Shown: positions 10,665-23,279 of the stretch, piece by piece
Numbering within the stretch: position 1 is the stretch's first letter
Layout: each line of letters starts with the position of its first letter
DNA from: Talpa occidentalis
Lineage: Eukaryota; Chordata; Mammalia; Eulipotyphla; Talpidae
Reading direction: 5' to 3'
Length of the DNA: 64,000 bases
NCBI RefSeq assembly: GCF_014898055.3
Contig: NW_023601212.1
Location: 49,402,329-49,466,328 of the forward strand
Notes under the pieces: generated by a model
The model's database searches: none
The model's input: the letters and a program-made list of their open reading frames with translations, nothing else
Told to the model about the DNA's origin: nothing
Made by a program: the position numbers and the translations under genes

Positions 10665-10687
10665 ATGAAATTGCTTTGGCAAGCTAA
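10631..10687 (+). other. Overlapping upstream ORF (uORF) in the RGL1 leader
   Basis: An ATG at 10631 with A at position -3 opens an 18-codon frame that starts MPRPRTEEK and stops at TAA 10685-10687. This is 20 bases past the first base of the main ATG (10665) and in another frame. Because it overlaps the main start, a ribosome using it could not simply reinitiate at the RGL1 ATG. The main ATG also has A at -3 (and A at +4), so leaky scanning would be required. Whether the mRNA leader includes 10631 depends on the unmapped start site, but the CpG island lies upstream of it. Confidence 0.5.
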
Positions 10688-10691
10688 AATG
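10665..10691 (+). CDS. RGL1: RGL1 coding exon 1 (residues 1-9)
   Basis: The nine codons read MKLLWQAKM and match the known amino terminus of mammalian RGL1 (Ral guanine nucleotide dissociation stimulator-like 1). The exon ends after a complete codon (phase 0) at 10691, followed by the donor GTAACG. That donor has C rather than the usual G at +5 and looks weak. The ATG has A at -3. The reading frame remains open upstream to an ATG at 10335, but this part is CpG-island sequence and is taken as 5' UTR because the nine-residue start matches the family. Assignment as coding rests on the in-phase join to exon 2. Confidence 0.88.
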
Positions 10692-11686
10692 GTAACGAGA
10701 ACTCTGTCTTCTCCCCAAGCTTCTCTGGCGGGGACCTCCTCCCGCTTTCTCTGGGCGTGCTGTGCGCTCACACGGGGTGCACGGCGCCCTCCGAGCCCAC
10801 ACTTGGGAGCTAAAGCTTTCTCACTCTGCTTTGTACGCCTTGCTCTCTGCGCGTCTGCTCCCTTTAAACGAGCCCTACTTTCTCAGCAGTGGCCTTTGGT
10901 GTGTCCGGGACAGCTAGATGTCAGGACAGGAAAACTTTGAAGGAGAAAGAGTTGTGAGTGTGGGTGACCCGCGGAGCGCTGCTGCGTCCTCGGTTGCTCT
11001 TTAACACAAACTAAAAGTTTGACTGGGGACTCGGAAATCCAGGGGGTCGCTGCGCCCACTTTGCTTGAAGCCACTTGATGGTGTGTTCCCTTTTTTTTTT
11101 TTTTTTTTTTTTTTTGCACTTGCCAGATTATTTTACGGAAATAAAAAGCTTTCCAGCCCCGCTAACTTTTGGGATCCCAAAACAATAAAAGGAGAAAAGA
11201 AACAACATGAGAAGCTTTTCGCTTCCCAAGGAGTGAGGCGGACCGTGGGCATTTTAAACACTTGTTTGTGTGTCTGAGGTTAAAATGTAGTTTGCTCGAA
11301 TAACTGAGACACTTCTGAAAGTACAAATGAATTATTTGTCCTTTCACTTAAGGAGGAAAAGTTAATCAGGACTAAACCACAGTCGCTTTAAGAAGGAACA
11401 AAAAGACTGAAAAGCCTAAGATATGTGAGCAACACCAGGAAAAAATAACTAAATGGAAAAGTCCAGGGATCCTGATACCTCAGAAAAGGGCTGGGGGCCA
11501 AGAAAATCTCAGCATTCCCGCTATCGCTGTGTCTTCTATTGCTTTGATTGTAATATTTATTTTGAACAGCCTTCTTGTGCCCGGAGTGCTGGTGTAAGCA
11601 GCAAAGCAGCTGGGATAGATTGTGGTTAGCAGAGAGGAAAAAAAAAAAAAACTTTTTTGCTTTCTTTTTATCCCATCCCCTGGCAG
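10692..11686 (+). other. RGL1: RGL1 intron 1 (995 bp)
   Basis: Begins GTAACG and ends CCCTGGCAG. The first 250 bp remain GC-rich. It contains a 25-base T run at 11091-11115 and an A run at about 11638-11651. No named repeat is seen otherwise. Confidence 0.85.
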
Positions 11687-11797
11687 AGCTCGATTCAGGA
11701 CTGGGGTGAAGAGGTAGAGGAAGGAGCTGTTTACCATGTCACCCTCAAAAGAGTCCAGATTCAACAGGCTGCCAATAAAGGAGCAAGATGGCTAGGG
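11687..11797 (+). CDS. RGL1: RGL1 coding exon 2 (residues 10-46)
   Basis: This 111-bp exon encodes 37 residues beginning SSIQDWGEEVEEG and ending KGARWLG, which I recognise as RGL1. It is preceded by a good polypyrimidine tract ending CCCCTGGCAG (acceptor AG at 11685-11686) and followed by a strong donor GTGAGTAAAG at 11798. Both borders are phase 0, so it joins exon 1 and exon 3 without splitting codons. The segment is acidic, then basic and glutamine-rich, and precedes the RasGEF N-terminal domain. It has no known catalytic role. The 995-bp intron before it is short compared with the next one. Confidence 0.93.
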
Positions 11798-13363
11798 GTG
11801 AGTAAAGCTGCAGAAACTGTGAACTTTGGAGTAGCAGTGTCTGTTGTTCTGTGAATATCATTATTATTTAGCAGAGGCAGGCTTTTTTCCTCTCCCCTCT
11901 CTTTTGGCCTTCTAAAGGAAACTGCCAATGATCAAGTGTTTGCACTAGCTGTACAGGTCTGTTTTTGTACTTAATGTTTTCTACAGCATCTTTCCTGAGT
12001 TTGTCAATAATTCAGAACCTCTTAGAAACATCTTGAGGTATTTGGCCAGTACAGTAGGGGTGGAGTGGCAGAAAGCAACACCGAACAACAGGACCAGAAG
12101 GCTGTGCAGTGTTTGACAAGAGTCATAAACAGTTCTGACGCCTTTTTCCTCTCCCTGTCCTCCCCCATTTGTGCTGAAAACCCCTCCCCGACCCCTGTAC
12201 TTTTTGGAAGTACCCAGAATACTCAGACGACCGGCCATCCAAATCTGCTTAATATGGGAGTGCAGATTTCCCGCTGTTTCCCCTTCCTGCATCCTCCAGG
12301 AGGGTCCTGACCCTGCCTCTGCGGATAGTGTGCTGGACCTTTGGAGACATGCTGCTTCCAAAGATGAGATTTTTCCATGGAGACTCTACAAAAATTAGGT
12401 GGACTCATGTGAGTTATTTGTTATCCTCTAATGGATTCTTCACCACATTCCAAATCAAGGGGATGTAAGAAATGGAAAGCTTGGTGGCAGCATCACTCCT
12501 TGGGCAAACAGCAACAAGTGGGAGCATGAAGGAAATCTGGATCTGGAGGCAGAAGTCATCCCCTGAGAAAGCAGGGAGTGGTGACACAGAGGCTTAGAGA
12601 AAGAAAGCAGTGGTCAATGAAGCAGTGGGGAGGGAGCGTGGTTCACCTGGCCTTAGTCTAGCTAGACAGAGCCTTTGCAGGCAATGGACTTGAGGGTGTG
12701 CAGGTTACACAAGGGCTTCCACTCTCAACTGGCTTTGGGCATCAGTAACTTTTCTTTCAGAAAATTCAGAATTTTGAGCAGCCTTCAAAGGTGGAGGTGT
12801 GAAGGAGGACAGAAAACAAAACTGCCCAGGACCTCATGTGAAGACTGGAGGCAACGTGTGGCTCCCAGAATATAAGGCGGGGTGGCCAGCAATGGGGACT
12901 TCCTCCCTCCCGTTCTGCTAACATGGGCATTCATGGCTTTGGGCTCCTCAGGGGCTTCTGCTCCGGCCTCCTCTGCCCTGTCCTTGGGGCTCAGGTGTAT
13001 TCCAATTTGTGGTGTCTGCAGTTGTGATCTGAAAGGTGGGACCTTTCCTTTGAAAGCCTGAGATCTCCAATTATGAAGCAGGTGCCTTACGCAGAATATG
13101 ATTTTAAAATTAATTAGGCGCATCACCTGTAGACTTGATAGGGAACTGAACTAGTTATGACAAGTCATCACTTTGTTTTGGTGGTTGTGTGTATGTATTT
13201 TATTTTAATGTGGCATTGATGTGGTTTGGCCTCACTAGGTATTTCGAAAGGATCCACATGTTCTGAATCAGCCCTCTTCAAAAAGGTCATTACATTTTGT
13301 GATGCTGGATTGTTCCTCTCTTTTCAATGACACTGATGTTGTTGGGCGACAGTTTTCATTTTT

Positions 13364-13624
13364 TTTAAGATTTATTTTTATTTATACAAGAGCTGGGGTA
13401 CAGGCCAGAGTCGCGGGAGGGTGAGAGGATTCACCAGAGATAGAACAGGGAGCAGAACAGGCAGATGGACCAAAAGCACTGCTGAGGGGAGCAGCAGGCG
13501 AGGCAGGAGATGTCTGCTGGCCAGGAATCGAACCTGGCTGGCCAGGAATCGAACCTGCACTGCAGAGGCTGTGGACAGCTTCACAGCGCTGCGCTCAACC
13601 CGCTGCGCCACCGGGGAGGCCCAG
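13364..13624 (-). mobile_element. tRNA-derived SINE, type 2, with duplicated B box
   Basis: Antisense copy flanked by a 14-bp duplication at 13350-13363 and 13625-13638. The segment that normally carries the CCCACATGG text is replaced by a tandem 21-bp repeat at 13517-13537 and 13538-13558 (core GGCCAGGAATCGAACC), which doubles the RNA polymerase III B-box region. Confidence 0.9.
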
Positions 13625-14200
13625 CAGTTTTCATTTTTAACCAAATACAACAGCAGTGAATGAGCAAGTCATGGGAAAGACTGTACCCCTCCAGCTCCCA
13701 AAAGATAGTTCATTTGGATGCTCAGTTATTTAGTAATCGCCACTGACCTGTTTGCTGCACCCCACTTCTCTTCTGCCCCCTACCAGGTATTCTCAGATTT
13801 ACACAGAATGTCAAGTTGGTTCACCCCAGAGCTAGAAATGGAGCTGATGTATCGAGGGGAAGGATGCTGTAAAAACATTTGGTTCTAGTTGGTGGTAGAC
13901 TCTGTCCTTCCCCCATTCTCCCCGCCATTTCAGCAGAGTGTGGTTTGCAGCAACCGGCCCAGTCCTCCGAAGCAAATTGGAGGAATTCCCCAGCCCTGTC
14001 TTAGTGTCCTGTTGAGAAGCTCCATTTTTGTCCTTGGAAATTCCAGACTTAATTAAATGTGACTCAACCAATTGAGCCAAGGCAATTACGAGACCTTTTT
14101 CTTTAGGACAGAGTGGCCTCTCCATATTTGTTTTCTGAAATCCCAGTAACCCTTTCAGAATTCCTCAGGGTAACTAGTTTTATTGTTAATTAGAGACTGA

Positions 14201-14227
14201 GGTGAGGTGAGGTGAGGTGAGGTGAGG
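14201..14227. repeat. GGTGA pentanucleotide repeat
   Basis: Five perfect GGTGA units next to a MIR relic. Confidence 0.9.
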
Positions 14228-14237
14228 GTGTCATTGA

Positions 14238-14415
14238 AATATGACAACAATCTTATGAGGAAGGCAGTGGTATGGGTAGCTCTTTGCTTCCTTGTGAGGA
14301 AACTAATGCCCAGAGAAGTTGAATTTGGTTGCCAGAATCACACAGGAAGGAAGTGGTTGCAGCTGAATTCGAACCCAGGTGATTAGTTCCGTCCTATCAG
14401 GAACTTCCTGGGACC
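14238..14415 (-). repeat. MIR SINE relic
   Basis: Complement of MIR: ACAATCTTATGAGGAAGGCA, GAGGAAACTAATGCCCAGAG, and CGAACCCAGGTG (B-box complement). Ancient tRNA-derived mammalian SINE. Confidence 0.8.
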
Positions 14416-17400
14416 TTAATGCTGTTTTCATCATAGTGGAAGAAAACGCTGGGCTACAAGACAACCATGGCCCAGAATACTTTCCCTGAAGATATTGCAC
14501 CCAGTTCAGGACTTGAGTGATGTGGTTCTCTTCTCTTATTTATGTCTTGAATGTTGATGTGAGCTACACACTGAGATATTTGTTGCGCAGATAGGCAGCA
14601 TATGGCTGAGCTGTCCATTACTAATGTGTGAAGTGCGGTGTCCCAAAGAGATGTATGAAGTTACATAGCACAGGAGGGTGGGCCTAGCTCTCATTACATG
14701 TCTGTCATGCTTATTCAAAAGCCTAAGAGCCTGAGTCAATTTTTGTATTTCCTAGTAGTCAGATCTGAAAACATTACCAAGATTCAATTTGGGAAGGAAA
14801 GCAAAATAATTATGCATCCTTAGATATTTAGTGTGATACCATTCAAGCATGTGGAACTTTCTTTTGTGTGTTGTTTGTTCAGTTTTGCCTTCAGTAGATC
14901 TTCTGAAGCAGAACTCTCTGTCTTTGGTTGTAAACTGGACGGCCGTTCACTTACACATGTAACTGCAACCTTGTCCTATCGACAGTCAATCTCTGCTGGA
15001 AAGCTTTGAAAAGCTAAATATTATTGAAGTGTTGGCTCAATCTTTCTTTCCAATAGCATCTTAGACAGATAATTTTACCTGGCAATCGCCCTCAAAGTAA
15101 AATGATTCCGCTTATGTCATAGAATGATACAAGCTCATGATTGGCAGAGATATTGAGAAGCAGTTGCACACAACCATTCAATCAACTTATAGACTGTCCA
15201 TTGAGTTTTGGAAGAACCAGTGGTCAAAACATTATTTTTCTTTGTTTCCACCATTATTATTGTGCCCTGACAGTGCGCTGAAGAAATGGTTTAAGCAGGG
15301 AGTGAAACCTTTCAGGGAGAATATTCATATGGAGGAAGGAAAAGGAGCCAACTGGTAGGGGTGTCAGGGGCCTGTTCTGCTGTCTTTAGAATATGACAGA
15401 TGCAGGGTCCAGAAAAATGTATCAAGCCTGGGGTAAGTTCAAAGTGGGACTATATCTGTTCCACAACAGGACTGGTAGTAGCACCCTGGTCACTCTGCAA
15501 GGTTTGTGGGCAGTGGAAAGGCCAGTGGAGAGTCACGTGGCTTTTCTCAGTTCTACGTGTCTGTGGTCATCAGGTCCTGGGGGGGAAGGCAGGCCGTGTT
15601 TCCCTTTCCTACATCCCTATTTATCACTCCCACATTGCTCCTTGTTGGGTTGAGTTGAAATACCTGACAGCTAGGAGACTAGTAAAGCTGGTGAAACAAG
15701 ACAGGAGAAAGTAGAATATATTAAAAAATAAAAGGAACAGGAATCTATTATTAGTGAATAGGGTGAGTTGTGTGGCCAGTCCTTGGGTTGTGTGGGTGCA
15801 GTGGTACTTGTCACCACTGCAGGGTGACATATTTGCTTGTCACATCTGGATGGAGGAGTTGACTCCCACTTTCATCAACTCTACTTGTTATCTTTGTGGC
15901 CTTGCTTTCCTAGTGCCTTCAAATGGCACACAGTTCTAGGAATTTTCAGCCAACTTCACTTCTGGAAAGATTCTCTGGTCTCCCAAGGATGGAGGAGATA
16001 CCCTCGCTGAATGTTCTAGAAGCATTCTCTATCTCTCAGTCATGTAGTTACCTCACTCTGTTGTAACTCCCAGTTTGTATGCCCCACCCCATAGTAAGCT
16101 TGGTGAGGTGGGAATGATGGCTACCTACATGCCATAAACCCATAAATGTTTGTAGAATGAATGAATGCAGCTTCATCCCTCATTAGGAGGACTAAAACTG
16201 TTCAGGTAAATATGAATATATGGTTGCTCCTCATTTAAAATAAGCATGAAGAAGAGGATGGGAGTGTGGGAGCGAGAAAAATCAACTGAGTAGTGATAAC
16301 TGACTTAATACCCTTTCTAGAACAAGGCAGGCTACAAAGGTAGTGCTTATTCTTTTAACAGAAAAATTCACAGCAGTGAATTAACTGGAGAAATCCCCCA
16401 TGTGTTTTAAAAGCAAGAGGTCCAAATATTCTTGTCCTTCTGCTGAAGGTGGAAGAAAGAGAGGCAAGGCATGAGTTAAACAGCACTGGCAAGCATTACA
16501 GCTATGTGTGGCCAGAGAGCCCAGGAGCAGGATTTTAGAAATGTAAGGAGATAAGCCCTAGTGGAGCCTGTAGTTTACAGTTGTTCATCCTTGTTTTCAT
16601 CTAGGAAAACAGACCCTTGGGTTGCATTATTCTTGTCTATTGGAATGTTTAATTTAGGCTTTAGAAAGTAAATTTCAAAACCTATCCACCATCTCTAAAT
16701 TAACCAACTGGTCTTTTTTTCCTTTGGCCTTGGGATCATGTTTCTAAAATAATTAATCCAAAAATACAGAAGCTTATACCAACAAAGAAAAAAAAGAAAC
16801 AATATATTTCAATTGCCTGAGCTACGGTTATGTTGGGTCTTTTCACTGCTTTCAGAATCTGTTGGGATCTGTGTTAAGGAATATTTGTTATGCAATCAAG
16901 AATAAGCATTTTAGTCCATCAATTTAGGAGACACCCAATTGAGTTCAAAATACACACCTACCCCCAGAAAATGCAGAATGGAATAAACGTAAGTCACATA
17001 AACTCCTTACATGTAAAATGCATGTTCTTTTGAATCAATGTTATTAATATATCTCATTCCTTTGTGAAATTATAAAAGGAGAATTTCTTAGAGCTTTAAA
17101 TTTAGAGGGAAAAGGAGAGCAATGCAGAAAATACCAAGCCTTTCCCCTTTGGCATTTCCCTGGGATCTGTCACTGCCCTTTCGTGCAGGTCTACACTTCC
17201 TTTGCCCGTGACAGACATATCCCGTTAGTTTCCACTCTCCTAAGTAAGCAGAGGCCCGTGGTGGCTGCCTTACGCGTTTTATGTTAAAATATGCCAAATA
17301 AGCTAACATCTGTAAACATTTAAATTTCTACCATGATATACAGAAAAATCAAGATTTCTGTAAACAGAGCAAGGGAAGTATCCGTGAAGTGGAAGGAAGA

Positions 17401-17619
17401 TATCAATAGGGCTTCATTCCATTAGAGAAGCTCAGCCAGCAACAGGGCCAGGTTGAGGGGGGGGGTGTGACTGTCTCCACAGGGTCGGTGTAGAGTCTGC
17501 ATTTCGGGCAGTTTCTGGGCTTTGGCTGGTAAGCGCCTCTGGTGTGCACCCCTGGCCACTGTTGTGCATCTCTGTGTGGTTCTCTCATCTGTATTTGCGT
17601 CTGCTAAGCAACCCTCCTA

Positions 17620-18190
17620 TTGCATTCATTTGTATTCATGAAAAGCCTACTTGATGCCAGACACCATGTTAAATCTTGAGAATACAAATTATAACAAGTA
17701 CAGCTTGTTCTTGAACTTAAGAATGGTCGGAGAGGGGCAGAAACTTGCAGTAAGTACAATAGATTATGGTAAAGTGTGGTCAGTTCTGGTAGAGTTCAGT
17801 GTTTTAGGGGAGCTGGGGGGCTGGCCTGTAAATCAGATGGGGCAGGGGAGAGACACCTTCAGGAAGGCCACACAGAAAGGAGGAGCTTTGAGTGGAGAGT
17901 TGACAGTGAGTAGAAGTTGAGTGAAGATGTGGGGGGCACTAGAGACAGACTTCCCAGTTGGAGAGCCCAGCATGAGGGGAAGCTCAGAAGCAGAGAGGGG
18001 AGCACTGTGCAGGCCTCAGCAAGAGACCTAGAGAAGGGGACTGGTGATGACGTGACAGCCAAGGTAGCTGGAGAAAAAGGCGCTGCCATGTTCCCGAGCA
18101 CCTGGTATATGCTAAGGGGTGGTATTTGCTTGGTCCTGAATGCTGGGTTCTCATCAAGGAATTTTAGCAGAGTGGTCAGATTAGCATTTT
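17620..18190 (-). repeat. Ancient L2 LINE fragment
   Basis: Begins with the L2-type CATTTGTATTCATGAAAAGC / CTACTTGATGCCAGACACCA stretch and continues through the purine-rich L2 body ending near GTGGTCAGATTAGCATTTTA. Diverged and approximate at both ends. Confidence 0.55.
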
Positions 18191-19023
18191 AGAAAGATGA
18201 TTGATGGCTGCGAGTGATGCGTTGGAAAGGTGCCAGATGGAGAGGGAGAGAAGAGCAATGTGCTAATCAAAGGAAGTAAGTGGTTAGGACCTGAGTGGAA
18301 ATGGTGGCAGCAGAAGAAAGAGGGCAGATGGTGGAGGGGAGCGAGTGGATGACGAGAAGAGGACATTGTCAGAAGCAGAGATCTTAGGCCCCAGCACTGG
18401 TTTCAAAGAACTAGTCAAAAGCCTTCTGGCTGTCTGGGGTCCATGTCATCTTCTCATTTGATGAATGTACTAGGAACTTCAAGTCAACCTTTTCCCCTGT
18501 ATCCACTGGCAAATGCCTTCTCTCCTGCCAGAGGGTCCCACAGGATAGCCAAGCCCAGGCATGCCTGGGATGTCACATCTAGGGACAGAATCTCAGCCCA
18601 GGCTCACTGGGAACAAGGCAGAGATTCCAGAAAGTTGGACAGAACTGGTAGTTTCCTTTTTATTTAAAAGAAAAGGTCTTCTGTTTCCCTACAAACTAAA
18701 CAAATCGAGTCTGTAGGCCACAGAGAGAGAATAAAAATGGAACCCACAGGACTATGATTAGAGAGTTATATTTTAGACAACAGCAGTTAAACTTCTAATT
18801 GTGTTGTTAAAGACACAAGGAATTTTATGGTTAGTGGCCTGTTCTTTTTCCCTCTTCTACTCCATGTCTTAAGCCCTGTCTGACACTGTTTACCCTGACT
18901 GCTGGCATTACAGCTTTTGGGGCTCTGACTGCTCGCTCGACTCATCATATAAAATAAAAAAAAAAGGTAAAATCTAAGGATTCCCTAGTTTTCCACTACC
19001 ATAATCTTCATCTTTTTTCTCTC

Positions 19024-19027
<4 letters not shown>

Positions 19028-19057
<30 letters not shown>
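19028..19057. repeat. CA dinucleotide microsatellite
   Basis: (AC)15, uninterrupted. Confidence 0.95.
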
Positions 19058-19059
<2 letters not shown>

Positions 19060-21438
19060 ACCCTAAATTAAACTCTCTTTTCACATTCCGTTTTTCAGGA
19101 ACTGGGTGATCTCTGTAATGTCGCTCCATGGCCTCTTTGGTTTAATTGATCAAAGACTGCCTTTTTCTCACTTTGCTTTGCTTCCCTTAATTGTGTCAGC
19201 ATTGTGTTTCTCTGATTAACTTGTCTGTTTAGAAACTGTTTTCAGTTTTAAAAAGATGAAAATAGAGGAAGGAAGGAAGAAATAAAGGTGGGACAATTTT
19301 CCAAAGTTGGGTAGAAGACACGCTCTGGGTCTTGGGGGAAGCGCGGTCAGTCTGGTGCAGAGAGAGCCTGTCCTTTACTGCTGATCCTCTTGGCTTAACA
19401 TGTAGAAACGCTTCTGTCCTTTCATGAGTGTAGCTGTGGATTGTGTTCATTGGTGTGGTCTCTGCTCGACCTGCTTGCACCTCAAAGCTCTCTTCTCCTT
19501 TACGCTATGCAGGGTGTCACTTCAAAGGGAGTAATGGTGGTGGCTGGGGTGCGCTGCTGGGTGGGTGGTGGGTGCATATTTTTTTCACCCTCATGCACTC
19601 ATTACCTTCCGTTTTCTAGCATTGAATTACTTGTGCCATCTGTGGTCCATTCATTTGAATTCATTTCCACAGTTAATCTTACCCCATGTAAACTCCTCCA
19701 GACATTTGTTTGTTTGCTCTTTTCTATAAAGAAGTGAGCAATTCAAGTGCTTTTCTTTATTTTTCTTTCCTGCTGATTTGAATACCCATTTTCAACTTTA
19801 ATAAAAGTGGAGCCAAGACTAAGACCTTCCAGTTTAATAATTCTAAAGATAATTTGAGGCCCCAAACAAATCATTTCTACTAAAAATAGGCTGTCTTTGG
19901 GCAGTCATATCAACTGAGGTTCTTTAAAACCTTCACAATCCAACCTCTGTCACCCATGGGGATGGAGCTGGAAGTTGTGGGCAGTTTTCATTCTGCGAAA
20001 GAATATTAATGGATATAGTAAAAATAGATGAAACTGAATTAGACATGGGCTAAAAGCAAACTACTTTATAGTTGTGATTTTTCCAATTAAAATTGTAACA
20101 TTTGAAATTGTCTGTGAAGATAACTTATACTTCCAAATAAAAAAATTCAGGAAATCTGAAGCATTTGGTTGGTTTGTGAAGCATGGGGAGAGGATTTGCT
20201 ATTTCCTTTCTAAATGTAGATGACTCCTGATGAGGCTATCAAATGACTATATGTTCGAGGTGAGTGTGTTAGAAATAGCTTAACCACTTATTAATGAACC
20301 TGGGTCATCACAACTGACTGGGGAATCAGCTCTTAGTTCTTTGTCCTCAGTTTTGCCCTTCGCAGGCCCTGGCACCTTCTGTTTTTATTATGGGTATTTC
20401 CAGCAGGATCCCAGGGTGAGGGTTACCCACCTGGTGTTCTGGTCATGAACTTGTGCTGTGGAGCCCCCAGCTCTACATTCAGAACCCACCTCTGCCAAGT
20501 GGACTTGAGCTTTGAAGCTACTGGCACTCTGCAGGCCTAAGTCCCTCCCTGCAGAAGTGGATAGTGGCTGTGCCTTCCCACAGAAGTCCTGTGAGGACTG
20601 AATGTGTTCTGTGTGGAAGGTGCTTGCTCAGTGTTAGAATGGTGAGTTTGCTCTCCCAGTGAAGGGCTCTCCTCAGGAGCTCATTGTCAGCATCTTTTTT
20701 GAACCTAGCCATGGAAGCTTCTAGAGGAGTGGGTGCCTTTCTTACATACACCCCTGAAGCTTTAGGTGGCATGTAAATCAGATTGCTTGGGTAAGGAATG
20801 GTGTGAGCAAGGCTTTAAGGCATGCTCCTGATGTCACTCTCCTCTTGCCCATGTGGGAGGAGGACAGGCTGTGGCAGGGTTTAGGAGGCCTGGTGATCAG
20901 AAATAATGTCTTTTGTTGTGTTTGCTCTGACTGCCTGTGCACTAAGACTGAATTATTGCTCTGGTCCCGATATTCCCTATTTCAAATTCCTTCCCTTTCC
21001 CATTATAGTTGATTAGTAGGTGTTTCTATTTTTATGCTTTAAAAAAATATTTTACTTCTTGACAATGGGCTATAGTCTGTCTTCTCCATTTGCTATTTCT
21101 GACTGAAAAATGGAAAGGAAGGGTAGGAAACCATTTTTCTGAAAGTTGCTCGGTAAACATTATACGAATCCTTCTTAATTGGGCATCATTTAGGATGTTA
21201 GCAACTTGTGCTGACACCATAAACTCAAGTCTTGGATTAAACTGTGTAAGTTATGAATAAAAATAAATCTCATGATGCCACATGTTGATAACCTAATGTA
21301 GACCATGAGTCCCCAACTAGGAATGGGCACTGTGGTTCCTGAAGTTTAAGCTTTCAGAATACCCCATTACTTTTTAATTCCTGTTTCATTATCTGTAAAT
21401 GGGGTTAGTACCTATTTTCCCTCTGCCTGTGGGTTTCA

Positions 21439-21470
21439 TGTGTGCGTGCGTGTGTGTGTGTGTGTGTGTA
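21439..21470. repeat. TG dinucleotide microsatellite
   Basis: (TG)n with two interruptions by CG, about 16 units. Confidence 0.93.
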
Positions 21471-23279
21471 TTAGTGGGAGCATTATACTTTTTGATATGT
21501 AAATAATTATGCAAATAGCAGGATGTGCTTGTGATGATATTTAACTTCTAAAGGCCTTCCTTTCTTCCCGGCCACACACTCCTTCATGGTCATATGGCTC
21601 ATTGAGTTGTCCTTTCTCCCCTCATCTCAGAGGGAAACTTCTCAACCCATTTTCCATCCTGCTTGCTGACGACCTAATATCTTCCTGTTCAGCAAGGATC
21701 ACTGTTGCCTCTGCCACCATCTTGGTTATTATTGGTAACAATGGCAAGGGAAGGCTGACAAGACTTCTCTCTGAAGACTGCATCTGAGCAAAATACCCCA
21801 TCCACACAGGAGTCTAAAGACAAAGGCCTCGAATACCTTGCATGTGAAAACTTTCTCTTTTTCTCTCTTTCCTTCTTCTCTTCAGTACAATTTTTTTTTT
21901 AATCTTTTGATTTTGAGAGAATGGCTGTTAGTGGATTCTCTTTGCGGTTCCCTTTCTTCCTAAGTCCTTTTAATTGGTTGCAGAGAAGGGCAGCGAAGGC
22001 AAGGCACGAAGGAAAGGAAAGCACTCCCAGCCTTGCCGAGCTGCTGGAAAATCAGGGCTGCTGTTTGAGGCCAAACCCTGATGTGGGACTTGAACTCGTG
22101 ACCTAATGCCAGAGGCAAGAATGTTACCACTGACCTGCACTGACCCTCTCAAGATGGAGGCATTTAAAGCACTTCCTCTGAGTGCTCCTATTGTTGCTTT
22201 CTGTGTTTTCTTCTCTCTTTCAGCCTTTTCCTGCTGTGTTCCTGACTTCCCTGTTAGAAACACAATTTTTACTTTTAAGATCTATTTTTTCTCACTGTCT
22301 TGCCATTGGCTTATTACAGTTGCTTCCTTTTTGCTTTTCATTTCTTCAATGTGAGTTCCTTTTCTTTGTTCCTGTTCCTTCCTGTCCTCCTTCTGGAGTA
22401 AAAATAGTGTCCAGGGTCTCTGGCTGCTTGCCCACCAGTTTGACCTTCCTTCTATTCACATAGGTGCCCCCCGAGTGTGGTAAGATCCTTTCCTGCTCTG
22501 TCAAGGTCCTTCTGCCCCGGCATCTATTGCCTGACATGTTGGCCTGTTGTCAGCTGGCTGAAGGGCTCAGACTCAATCCTAGGGAGAAAGGTGCTTGCCT
22601 GGTGACTTGCCCTCCTTAGGCATTCCTGCCAAGCCCCAAATTCCCCCTGCATCTGCCGAGTCTGTGTGGCGCTAGGGAGAAGGTCTCCCTTAATCTCTGT
22701 GTAAAGCAGTGACCCCACTAAGCCCCAGAAACCCGCTTTCATCCCACATGCTGCTGTGGGATCAAGGAAGCAAGGACCTGTTGCTCTTTGCTCCCACAGT
22801 AGTGTTTCTCAGGGAGCTCAACTTGATTTAAGGGTTTCTTCACACACATTCTTTGGTTAAGTTTGGAAGATTATGATATTCTTTACAGAAATGACTTTTT
22901 ATCCATATTTGACCTTGGCTATCCACATGCGTATCTGCTCAAGGGATAAAGGCTTGCCAAACTTTAGATGACTGCCCCCCCCCAGTGCCTAGTGCGGCTC
23001 TGATGTCGGCTCCAGCCCCAACCTGAGCCCCCATCTTGCTCAGTTACAGCAGTGAGGGGCTCACCCATACTCTTCTCCCCAGCAGAGAAAGGTTTGCAGG
23101 ATTTCCCTCCACCTGCTTCCCGTGCTTATGTCTCCATGAGAAGAAGCAGCCTTACTGAGAGTCGAGAATCCGAGTTGTAGATTTCATTATCCACAGTGAA
23201 GGCCAGGCTAATATGTGTCCATCTGCGGCCCTGAGGCTGCTCACGCCCGCGTCTCCAGCAGCAGTGCTTTGCTCTTCAC

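Noticed and set aside
10335..10940. 201-codon open frame over the CpG island
   Set aside because: GC-rich composition explains the open frame; only its MKLLWQAKM part matches a known protein, and the frame runs past the exon 1 donor into the intron.
20518..20772. 84-codon minus-strand open frame
   Set aside because: No family resemblance, no retrocopy features, not flanked by splice sites.
21960..22150. Possible very old tRNA-derived SINE (complement of GAGTTCAAGTCCCACATC near 22090)
   Set aside because: An A-box and B-box-like pair can be seen on the minus strand, but divergence is high and no family or target duplication could be named.
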